Assembly (NCBI RefSeq): GCF_000631985.1
Contig: NZ_JFYN01000043.1
Location: 186,001-250,000, forward strand
Origin: Pseudomonas sp. RIT288
GTDB lineage: Bacteria > Pseudomonadota > Gammaproteobacteria > Pseudomonadales > Pseudomonadaceae
DNA length: 64,000 bases
Reading direction: 5' to 3'
Positions 57,260 to 64,000 of this stretch are shown here, piece by piece. A model generated the notes under the pieces. The model worked only from the letters and a program-made list of their open reading frames with translations, was not told the DNA's origin and ran no database searches. Every line of letters begins with the position of its first letter. The first letter of the stretch is position 1. Made by a program: the position numbers and the translations under genes.

Positions 57260-58396
57260 ATGAAAATCGTCATCGCCCCCGATTCGTTCAAGGACAGCCT
57301 GAGTGCCCAAGGCGTTGCCGAGGCCATTGCCCTGGGACTGGCGCAAGTCTGGCCGCAAGCAACACTGGTCAAATGCCCGATGGCCGACGGCGGCGAGGGC
57401 ACGGTGGAATCGATTCTTGCCGCTTGCGAGGGCGAACAGCGCCGCACCCGGGTGCGCGGGCCGCTGGGCACTCCGGTCGATGCCGCATGGGGCTGGTTGC
57501 CACACAATCACACCGCGATTATCGAAATGGCCGAGGCCAGTGGCTTGCAATTGGTGCCTACGGGGCAGCGCGATGCCTGCATCACTAGCACCTTCGGTAC
57601 CGGCGAACTGATTCGCGCCGCCCTGGATGCCGGCGCGCAACGGGTGATTCTGGCGATTGGCGGCAGCGCCACCAACGACGGCGGCGCCGGCGCGATGCAG
57701 GCGCTCGGGGTGAAATTGCTCGATGCGCAGGGTCAGGCGCTGCTGCCGGGTGGTCTTGCGTTGGCGCAATTGGCCCATCTTGATCTGAGTGATCTGGATT
57801 CGCGTCTGGCCCAGGTACGCTTCGATATCGCCGCCGACGTCAACAACCCACTCTGCGGCCCGCATGGCGCCTCAGCGATTTTCGGCCCGCAAAAAGGTGC
57901 GTCACCGGCGCAAGTACAGCAACTGGATCAGGCGTTGGGGCACTTCGCCGAGCTCTGCGCGCAAGCGTTGGGCAAGGATGTGCGTGATGAGCCGGGCAGC
58001 GGCGCGGCAGGCGGTCTGGGCTTTGCGGCGAAGGCATTTCTCGGCGCGCAGTTTCAGGCCGGTGTTGAGGTGGTGGCGGAACTGGTGGGGCTGTCTGGAG
58101 CGGTCAACGGCGCCGATCTGGTGATCACTGGCGAAGGGCGCTTCGACGCGCAAACCCTGCGCGGCAAGACCCCGTTCGGTGTGGCGCGGATCGCCAGGCA
58201 ATACGGTGTGCCAGTGATCGTCATCGCCGGGACCTTGGGCGAGGGGTATCAGGAACTCTACGGCCATGGCATCGATGCCGCATTCGCCGTCACCAGCGGC
58301 CCGATGACCCTGGAGCAGGCCTGCGCCGAAGCCCCGCGCCTGTTGCGCGAACGGGCGACGGACATCGCCCGGGTCTGGCAGATGACTAAACGCTGA
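57260..58396 (+). CDS. garK: Glycerate 2-kinase
   Basis: A 378-residue kinase of the GarK/GlxK family, turning D-glycerate into 2-phosphoglycerate for the lower glycolytic pathway. Family motifs: KIVIAPDSFKDSLSA at the N-terminus, CPMADGGEGTVESI, ALGGSATNDGGAGAMQALG, DVNNPLCGPHGASAIFGPQKGA, and the C-terminal EPGSGAAGGLGFAAKAF and VITGEGRFDAQTLRGKTP. Start at 57260 has GGAG eight bases upstream. Located downstream of cdaR and close to the MFS transporter; a glycerate or aldarate use unit is inferred. Whether it is the GarK or GlxK paralogue is not certain. Confidence 0.9.
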   Translation: MKIVIAPDSFKDSLSAQGVAEAIALGLAQVWPQATLVKCPMADGGEGTVESILAACEGEQRRTRVRGPLGTPVDAAWGWLPHNHTAIIEMAEASGLQLVPTGQRDACITSTFGTGELIRAALDAGAQRVILAIGGSATNDGGAGAMQALGVKLLDAQGQALLPGGLALAQLAHLDLSDLDSRLAQVRFDIAADVNNPLCGPHGASAIFGPQKGASPAQVQQLDQALGHFAELCAQALGKDVRDEPGSGAAGGLGFAAKAFLGAQFQAGVEVVAELVGLSGAVNGADLVITGEGRFDAQTLRGKTPFGVARIARQYGVPVIVIAGTLGEGYQELYGHGIDAAFAVTSGPMTLEQACAEAPRLLRERATDIARVWQMTKR

Positions 58397-58450
58397 TACG
58401 CGCCCCTGTCACTGCGCGGATCTGGTAAATGGCCAAATCTTGAACCCCAC

Positions 58451-58539
58451 CCTGTAGGAGCTGCCGCAGGCTGCGATCTTTTGATGTTGTTTTTAAGATC
58501 AAGATCAGAAGATCGCAGCCTGCGGCAGCTCCTACAGGG
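58451..58539. repeat. REP doublet, family A
   Basis: Full pair: CCTGTAGGAGCTGCCGCAGG at the left, then CTGCGATC, a GATGTTGTTTTTAAGATCAAGATCAG centre, and the complement at the right. Lies between garK and the chemoreceptor. Confidence 0.88.
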
Positions 58540-58548
58540 AGCGTGTGA

Positions 58549-58568
58549 GTGTTTCACCGGTGAAACAC
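58549..58568. promoter_or_regulatory. 20-base perfect palindrome upstream of the 4HB chemoreceptor
   Basis: GTGTTTCACCGGTGAAACAC is a perfect palindrome, 24 bases upstream of the sigma-28 -35 block. It is the right size for a homodimer operator. It does not fit a site I know in Pseudomonas. Confidence 0.5.
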
Positions 58569-58592
58569 CTTGAAATTTTTTTCGTTTTACAC

Positions 58593-58619
58593 GAAACCTT
58601 CCTGAAGATCCGCCGATAA
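58593..58619 (+). promoter_or_regulatory. Sigma-28 (FliA) promoter for the 4HB chemoreceptor
   Basis: GAAA at 58593-58596, 15 bases, then GCCGATAA at 58612-58619. The -10 block is a perfect match to the FliA consensus and spacing is exact; the -35 has G for T. It lies about 115 bases before the ATG. Confidence 0.72.
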
Positions 58620-58733
58620 AGAGATCAGGCGCACACAGATTCCCTCGAACAGTGACGCCTGACTGGTCCCGCCCCCAAGGGCCAGTGATGACGGCAAGGA
58701 CGCTCGCAGTTACCTCTATCCGAGAGTCCAACC

Positions 58734-60359
58734 ATGTCCTTGCGTAACCTGAATATCGCGCCCCGTGCCTTCCTCGGTTTTGCCTTTATCGCCTTGCTGG
58801 TGATTGTCCTTGGTGTGTTCGCCGTCAACCGCATGTCGACCATCCGCCAGGCTTCCATTGACATGGATACCAACCAACTGCCCAGCGTCACCTACCTTGG
58901 CGTGGTAACGGAAAACGTTCTACGCCTGCGGATTCTGTCGTTCCGGATTCTGGTCAACCGCGACCCGGCAGGTCTGCAGGAAGCGCAAACGCGCATCGGC
59001 GTGCTGGTGGACAAAGTGCGCAGAGCTCAGGCCAGTTACGCCGCGTTGCCGGCAGAGAGCGAAGAGCGCGCGTTGTATCAGACGTTCGCGACCACGCTCG
59101 ATAACTATCTGCAAGCGCAAAACCAGATGATGGAGCTGTCGCGTCAGGACAAGGTCGACGAGATGCGCACCCTGATCAACACGCGGATCAAGGACGGCAC
59201 CGACCAGATGGGCGAACAGCTCAACAAGCTCATCGCAATCAACGCGGCGGGGGCGAAAGTCGCCTCCACCCACGCCGGCGAGTACTACGACAGCGCCATG
59301 ACCGGTATCGTGATCGTTGCTGTGGTGGCGGCGCTCGCCACGGTACTGCTGGCCCTGCTGCTGACCCGCAGCATTGTCACCCCGCTGAACCGTGCCGTGC
59401 AGGCTGCGCAAACCATCGCCGGCGGCAACTTGACCCAGTCCATCGAAGTCGATGGCAAGGACGAAGCCACCCAACTGTTGCAAGCGTTGGCCACGATGCA
59501 GAGCAACCTGCGTAAAACCATCGAACAGATCGCCGGCTCCGCCACTCAGTTGGGCGCCGCGGCCGAAGAGCTCAGCGCGGTCACCGAAGAGGCTTCCCGT
59601 GGCCTGCAACAGCAGAACAACGAGATCGAACAAGCCGCCACCGCCGTCAACGAAATGACCGCGGCCGTGGAGGAAGTCGCACGCAACGCGGTGTCGACCT
59701 CCGAAGCGTCGAACCAGTCGACCCAGGCCGCCCGCGAAGGTCGCGATCAAGTGGTGAAAACCGTCGATGCGATCCAGACCATGACGCATGACGTGCAGAG
59801 CACCGCGCAAATGATCGAAGGTCTCGCTGCGCAGGGCCGTGACATCGGCAAGGTGCTGGATGTGATCCGCGCCATCGCCGAGCAGACCAACCTGCTGGCC
59901 CTCAACGCGGCGATCGAAGCGGCGCGTGCCGGTGAGGCCGGACGCGGTTTTGCGGTGGTGGCGGACGAAGTGCGCGCCTTGGCGCATCGCACCGCGCAAT
60001 CGACTCAGGAAATCGAAAAAATGGTCGCCGGCATCCAGAACGGCACCGGCGAAGCGGTGTCGTCGATGCAGCAAAGCAACCAGCGCACCCAGACCACTCT
60101 GGAAATGGCCCGCGCTGCCGGCGTTGCGCTGGAGCAGATCACCCAGTCGATCCACCAGATCAACGAACGCAACCTGGTGATCGCCAGCGCCTCGGAAGAA
60201 CAGGCGCAGGTCTCGCGCGAGGTCGATCGCAACCTGGTCAACATCCGTGATCTGGCCACGCAATCGGCCGCCGGCGCGAATCAGACCAGCGCCGCGACCC
60301 ATGAACTGTCGCGCCTGGCGGTGGATTTGAATGCCATGGTGGCGCGGTTTGTGATTTGA
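58734..60359 (+). CDS. Methyl-accepting chemotaxis protein with four-helix-bundle sensor
   Basis: A 541-residue chemoreceptor. TM1 near 11-31 (FLGFAFIALLVIVLGVFAV), a periplasmic 4HB sensor of about 155 residues (QLPSVTYLGVVTENVLRLRILSFRILVNRDP is the typical first helix), TM2 near 190-211, HAMP (RSIVTPLNRAVQAAQTIAGGNLTQSIEV) and the signalling hairpin with GRGFAVVADEVRALAHR. A CheR-docking pentapeptide is absent. Ligand unknown; organic acids are common for this sensor. A sigma-28 promoter and a 20-base palindrome precede it. RBS is weak. Confidence 0.9.
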   Translation: MSLRNLNIAPRAFLGFAFIALLVIVLGVFAVNRMSTIRQASIDMDTNQLPSVTYLGVVTENVLRLRILSFRILVNRDPAGLQEAQTRIGVLVDKVRRAQASYAALPAESEERALYQTFATTLDNYLQAQNQMMELSRQDKVDEMRTLINTRIKDGTDQMGEQLNKLIAINAAGAKVASTHAGEYYDSAMTGIVIVAVVAALATVLLALLLTRSIVTPLNRAVQAAQTIAGGNLTQSIEVDGKDEATQLLQALATMQSNLRKTIEQIAGSATQLGAAAEELSAVTEEASRGLQQQNNEIEQAATAVNEMTAAVEEVARNAVSTSEASNQSTQAAREGRDQVVKTVDAIQTMTHDVQSTAQMIEGLAAQGRDIGKVLDVIRAIAEQTNLLALNAAIEAARAGEAGRGFAVVADEVRALAHRTAQSTQEIEKMVAGIQNGTGEAVSSMQQSNQRTQTTLEMARAAGVALEQITQSIHQINERNLVIASASEEQAQVSREVDRNLVNIRDLATQSAAGANQTSAATHELSRLAVDLNAMVARFVI

Positions 60360-60400
60360 CCTAGGGTGAAGGCTGGAGACCGCGCAATCAGGAGACGTGC

Positions 60401-61588
60401 ATGCGCTATTCAGCCTTGACCCAACGAATCGCCGGGGAGGGAGCCGCTGCGTGGCAGATTCATGACCGAGCGCTGGAGCTGCGCGCCGAGGGAGTCGATA
60501 TCCTGCTGTTGAGCGTGGGTGATCCGGATTTCGACACGCCGTTGCCGATCATCCATGGGGCGATCGACAGTCTGCTGGCCGGCGATACCCATTATTCTGA
60601 CGTGCGTGGCCGCTTGGCGCTGCGCAAATTGATCGCCGCCCGCCACCAGCGGCGCAGCGGTCAGGTGGTGGATGCCGAGCACGTGATCGTACTGCCCGGT
60701 GCGCAATGTGCGGTGTATTCGGTCGCTCAATGCCTGTTGGACCCGGGTGACGAAGTGATCCTCGCCGAGCCGATGTACGTGACCTACGAGGGCGTGTTCG
60801 GCGCGTGCGGCGCGACGGTGGTGCCGGTGCCGGTCAGGCCGGAAAATGGCTTTCGCGTTGACCCCGACGATGTCGCCGCGCGGATCACGCCGAAGACCCG
60901 CGCGATGTTGCTCAACAGTCCCAACAATCCTTCCGGCGCAAGCCTGTCCCTGCTGATCTGGCAAGAGCTGGCGGCGTTGTGCGTGCGCCACGATTTGTGG
61001 CTGATCAGTGACGAGGTCTACAGCGATCTGCTCTACGAAGGCGAACACATCAGCCCGGCGAGTCTGCCGGGTATGGCCGAACGCACGGCGACCATCAACA
61101 GTCTGTCGAAATCCCATGCCATGACCGGCTGGCGCATTGGCTGGTCGATCGGGCCGAAAGCGCTGGCCGAGCATCTTGTGAACCTGTCGTTGAGCATGTT
61201 GTTCGGCCTTCCGGACTTCGTGCAGAAAGCCGCGCAAGTGGCGCTGGAAAGTGATCTGCCGGAAGTGACGCAGATGCGTGACGAATACCGTTTGCGCCGC
61301 GATCTGGTGTGCGAGCGTTTGCGCGGCTGCCCGGGGCTGCGGCCGATCCGCCCGGATGGCGGGATGTTCGTGATGGTCGATGTGCGCCAGACCGGGTTTG
61401 GCGCGCAGGCGTTTGCCGAGCGTTTGCTGGAAGGTTACGGCGTGTCGGTGCTGGCGGGGGAGGCGTTCGGGCCAAGTGCGGCGGGGCATATCCGCATCGG
61501 GCTGGTGCTGGATCGGGTGAAACTGGCGGATGCCTGTGCGCGGATTGCGTTGTGCGCGGTGCAGCTGTTGCAGGCGCGTAGTGCCTGA
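60401..61588 (+). CDS. aruH: Arginine:pyruvate transaminase
   Basis: PLP enzyme of the arginine transaminase pathway, transferring the amino group of L-arginine to pyruvate. The 395-residue product follows P. aeruginosa AruH as I recall it: MRYSALTQRIAGEGAAAWQIH, LLLSVGDPDFDTPLPI, AEPMYVTYEGVFGACGATVVPVPVR, NSPNNPSGASL (substrate Asn), ISDEVYSDLLYEGEHISPASLPGM (PLP Asp/Tyr), the Schiff-base lysine in NSLSKSHAMTGWRIGW, and GVSVLAGEAFGPSAAGHIRIG. The usual next gene, aruI (2-ketoarginine decarboxylase), does not follow here; kguD on the opposite strand does. RBS GGAGA is upstream. Confidence 0.85.
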   Translation: MRYSALTQRIAGEGAAAWQIHDRALELRAEGVDILLLSVGDPDFDTPLPIIHGAIDSLLAGDTHYSDVRGRLALRKLIAARHQRRSGQVVDAEHVIVLPGAQCAVYSVAQCLLDPGDEVILAEPMYVTYEGVFGACGATVVPVPVRPENGFRVDPDDVAARITPKTRAMLLNSPNNPSGASLSLLIWQELAALCVRHDLWLISDEVYSDLLYEGEHISPASLPGMAERTATINSLSKSHAMTGWRIGWSIGPKALAEHLVNLSLSMLFGLPDFVQKAAQVALESDLPEVTQMRDEYRLRRDLVCERLRGCPGLRPIRPDGGMFVMVDVRQTGFGAQAFAERLLEGYGVSVLAGEAFGPSAAGHIRIGLVLDRVKLADACARIALCAVQLLQARSA

Positions 61589-61614
61589 TGGTTTCGTATT
61601 GCCTGAACTGGCCT

Positions 61615-61682
61615 CATCGCGAGCAGGCTCACTCCTACAAGTGAAATGCATTCCCCTGTAGGAGTGAGTCTGCTCGCGATGG
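61615..61682. repeat. REP doublet, family B, close-spaced
   Basis: Arms ATCGCGAGCAGGCTCACTCC and the complement with one base change (GAGTCTGCT). Only about 20 bases between arms. Lies between convergent aruH and kguD. Confidence 0.85.
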
Positions 61683-61705
61683 CGATCGGACAAGCACGGA
61701 AGATC

Positions 61706-62683
61706 TCAGCCCTGCCAAGCCCCCGGATTCACCAGATTCACCGGCTTCTCCCCAGCCAACGCCGCCAGCAGATTGTCCACCGCACACCGCGCCATCGCCT
61801 CCCGCGTTTCATGCGTCGCCGAACCCATGTGCGGCGTTGCCACCACATTGTTCAGCTGCAACAACGGCGAATCATGATTCAGCGGTTCACGCTCGAATAC
61901 ATCCAGCCCCGCCGCGCGAATTCGCTGATGGCGCAACGCTTCGATCATTGCTGCCTCATCCACCACTTTGCCGCGAGAGATATTGATGAAGATGCTCTCG
62001 GGGCGCATCAACGCAAATTGCTCGGTGCCGATCAGACCTTCGGTCTGCGCAGTCAGCGGCAGGGTCAGGCAGATGAAATCCGCCTCTTGCAGCAGCCCTT
62101 CAAGGCTACGGTACTGCGCGTCAAAACGCGCCTCGACTGCCGGTTTGCGCGACTGGCTGTGATAGAGCACCGGCATGCCAAAACCGAAATGCCCGCGCTG
62201 CGCCAGCGCTTCGCCGATGCGGCCCATGCCGATGATACCCAGGGTCTTGCCATGCACGTCGGTGCCGAAATGCGCCGGGCCGATGTTGCGATGCCACTGG
62301 CCGCTGCGCACCATATTCGCCAGCTCTACCACGCGCCGGGCCGTAGCGAGGATCAAGGCGAAACCGGTGTCGGCGGTGGTTTCGGTGAGCACATCCGGGG
62401 TGTTACTGAGGAGGATCTTGCGCCGGGTCAGGTAATCGATGTCGTAGTTGTCGACGCCTACCGAAACGCTGGCAATCGCCTGCAGTTGCGGCGCGAGGTC
62501 AAGCAGCGCGGCGTCGAGTTTGAGGCTGGCGCCGAGCAAACCGTGGGCGCCGGGCAGGGCGTCACGCAGCTTCATCAGACCGTCGGCGTCGAGGCTTTCG
62601 ATCAACGTCACTTCACACTGTTGCTGCAGACGCGTCATCAGCGTCGGCGAGAGTTTCTTGTACAGCACGACTTGCTTTTTCAT
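61706..62683 (-). CDS. kguD: 2-Ketogluconate-6-phosphate reductase (2-hydroxyacid dehydrogenase family)
   Basis: NAD(P)H-dependent enzyme that reduces 6-phospho-2-ketogluconate to 6-phosphogluconate. The 325-residue product has the family fold: substrate half PGAHGLLGASLKLDAALLDLAPQLQAIASVSVGVDNYDID, NAD site GKTLGIIGMGRIGEALAQRG, and Arg (NISRGKVVDEAAMI), Glu (LDVFEREPLN) and His (VATPHMGSATHETR). ATG at 62683 is preferred over a TTG two codons earlier. It is 14 bases from kguT. In P. aeruginosa the order is kguE-kguK-kguT-kguD, and kguK/kguE would lie beyond the right edge. Confidence 0.85.
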   Translation of the reverse strand: MKKQVVLYKKLSPTLMTRLQQQCEVTLIESLDADGLMKLRDALPGAHGLLGASLKLDAALLDLAPQLQAIASVSVGVDNYDIDYLTRRKILLSNTPDVLTETTADTGFALILATARRVVELANMVRSGQWHRNIGPAHFGTDVHGKTLGIIGMGRIGEALAQRGHFGFGMPVLYHSQSRKPAVEARFDAQYRSLEGLLQEADFICLTLPLTAQTEGLIGTEQFALMRPESIFINISRGKVVDEAAMIEALRHQRIRAAGLDVFEREPLNHDSPLLQLNNVVATPHMGSATHETREAMARCAVDNLLAALAGEKPVNLVNPGAWQG

Positions 62684-62697
62684 GGGCAAAAATCTCT

Positions 62698-63996
62698 TCA
62701 GGAATGCGCCGGCACGGGACGCGTGGCAACGGCTTTGGCCACGACGCGGTCACTGGCGCCAGGCTTGAGAAAAATCGTCAGCACCACCGACAGCAGCAAC
62801 GCGCCGCTCATCAGCAGGTACGAGGCACCGGGTGAACCGGTGGAGCTGTTCAGGTAGCCGACCAGGTACGAGCCGCCGAACGAACCGAGCGCACCCATGC
62901 TGTTGATCAGCGCCATGGCCCCTCCGGCAACGTTGGCCGGCAGGATCTCCGGAACGATGGCGAAGAACGGCCCGTAAGGCGCGTACATGCAAGCACCGGC
63001 GATCACCAGCAACGTGTACGACCACCAGAAATGTTCCGCGCCCAAGGCGTAGGAGCCGTAGAACGCAATGGAGGCGATCAGCAGTGGCGGCCAGACGAAG
63101 CGTTTGCGCTTCTGCAGTTTGTCCGAACCCCACGACACCGCGAGCATGCCGATCACCGCCGCCAGATACGGCAGCGCCGACAGCCAGCCGGCCTCGATCA
63201 TGTCCATTTGCGCGCCGGCCTTGAGGATCGACGGCAACCACAGTACGAAGCCGTAGACGCCGATGCTCCAGCAGAAAAACTGCAGCGCCAGAATGATCAC
63301 CTTCGGCGAACGGAACGCTTCGGCGTAGTTCTTCACCGCTTTGATGCCGACCTGTTCGGCGGCGAGGGCGCTTTCCAGGTCATGCTTTTCCTGCTCGCTA
63401 AGCCACTTGGCCTGAGCGGGACGATCATCGGCCAGCTTCCACCAGATAAATGCCCAAAGCACCGCCGGCAAGCCTTCGATGATGAACATCCAGCGCCAGC
63501 TGAAGTGCTGCACCAGATAGCCCGAGACCACCGACATCCACAGCATGGTTACCGGGTTGCCGAGGATCAGAAAGGTGTTGGCCCGCGAGCGTTCGGCGCG
63601 GGTGAACCAGTGGCACAGGTAGACCAGCATCGCCGGCATCACCGCGGCTTCGACCACGCCGAGCATGAAGCGGATCACGATCAGCCAGTAGGCGTTTGAC
63701 ACCACACCCGTCAGGGTGGCGAGGCCGCCCCAGAAAATCAGGCTGAAGAAAATCAGCTTCTTCACGCTGTGCTTCTGCGCGTAGATCGCACCCGGCACCT
63801 GGAAGAAAAAGTAGCCGAGGAAAAACAGCGCGCCGAGCAATGAAGACAGGCCCGGGGTGATCATCAGGTCGGCGGCCATGCCGGACGCGGCGGCGAAGCC
63901 GTAGTTGGCGCGATCCAGATACGCCAGGCTGTAGGTGATGAACACGATCGGCATGATGTACCACCAGCGGCGGGCGGCGAGGGTTGCGGTTTTCAT
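62698..63996 (-). CDS. kguT: 2-Ketogluconate transporter (MFS)
   Basis: A 432-residue, 12-helix MFS transporter that imports 2-ketogluconate. ACS-family signatures: YSLAYLDRANYGFAAASGM, LGALFFLGYFFFQVPGAIYAQK, and YWLIVIRFMLGVVEAAVMPAMLVYLCHWF. Helices 7-12 contain FCWSIGVYGFVLWLPSILKAGAQMD, AVIGMLAVSWGSDKLQKRKRFVWPPLLIA. The start ATG at 63996 lies 5 bases from the right edge, so its promoter or upstream operon genes are not visible. Pairing with kguD supports the assignment over other ACS members. Confidence 0.83.
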   Translation of the reverse strand: MKTATLAARRWWYIMPIVFITYSLAYLDRANYGFAAASGMAADLMITPGLSSLLGALFFLGYFFFQVPGAIYAQKHSVKKLIFFSLIFWGGLATLTGVVSNAYWLIVIRFMLGVVEAAVMPAMLVYLCHWFTRAERSRANTFLILGNPVTMLWMSVVSGYLVQHFSWRWMFIIEGLPAVLWAFIWWKLADDRPAQAKWLSEQEKHDLESALAAEQVGIKAVKNYAEAFRSPKVIILALQFFCWSIGVYGFVLWLPSILKAGAQMDMIEAGWLSALPYLAAVIGMLAVSWGSDKLQKRKRFVWPPLLIASIAFYGSYALGAEHFWWSYTLLVIAGACMYAPYGPFFAIVPEILPANVAGGAMALINSMGALGSFGGSYLVGYLNSSTGSPGASYLLMSGALLLSVVLTIFLKPGASDRVVAKAVATRPVPAHS

Positions 63997-64000
63997 GGTG

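Noticed and set aside
2783..61682. CRISPR array from the many repeated units
   Set aside because: The units are scattered, inverted, imperfect and lack regular spacers; they are REP-type elements.

Overview
The window is chromosomal DNA from a Pseudomonas of the fluorescens group. The evidence is a pyoverdine-maturation acylase (pvdQ) behind a PvdS-type promoter, an MvaU-type xenogeneic silencer, an aruH arginine transaminase, a kguT/kguD 2-ketogluconate pair, high G+C codon use, and many short REP-type inverted repeats in most of the wider gene gaps. I found no tRNA, rRNA, CRISPR array, prophage or intact IS element.

Layout. 1-2294: the end of a trehalose/glycogen operon (glgA, then treZ running off the left edge). 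2783-9098: housekeeping and accessory genes (2-hydroxyacid dehydrogenase, exported hydrolase, DUF411 copper-type protein with a DedA-like membrane protein, dCache chemoreceptor, a hypothetical protein). 9108-16169: a tightly packed five-gene minus-strand operon coding for an MdfA-like exporter, a LuxE-like acyl-activating enzyme, a LuxC-type reductase fused to a second adenylate-forming domain, a stand-alone PaaK-like ligase and a GNAT acyltransferase. This looks like an uncharacterised small-molecule pathway with its own export, and it is the best candidate for something new here. 16349-21031: a 45-residue lipoprotein gene, a small membrane protein, a Fur-like winged-helix protein without a metal/dimer domain, pvdQ, and a FecR-type anti-sigma factor with no sigma gene beside it. 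21184-27608: a PepSY protein, a 1609-residue toxin-like protein ending in an HEXXH metallopeptidase-like region, and dpkA. 27755-35507: small stress and envelope genes, a LysR/nitrilase pair, an LEA-like lipoprotein, an NCS2 nucleobase permease, zapE, a DinB-like protein and a GNAT enzyme.

35705-44729: a TonB-dependent siderophore receptor, then an oxidative-stress block (gorA, ahpC, ahpF, gloA) interrupted by a KfrA-like DNA-binding protein and a divergent tyrosine recombinase. 44869-55751: DUF4946 protein, mvaU, a CSS-motif EAL phosphodiesterase, LysR/EamA pair, hpd, rarD-like transporter, aldo/keto reductase with a LysR regulator, and an MFS transporter. 55924-63996: a CdaR-type regulator with glycerate kinase (and the divergent MFS transporter), a 4HB chemoreceptor behind a sigma-28 promoter, aruH, and kguD/kguT at the right edge.

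Themes are iron acquisition (pvdQ, FecR, TonB receptor), peroxide and aldehyde defence (gorA, ahpCF, gloA), amino-acid catabolism (hpd, dpkA, aruH) and sugar-acid use (kgu, cdaR/garK). All functions are read from sequence by eye; no database search was run.
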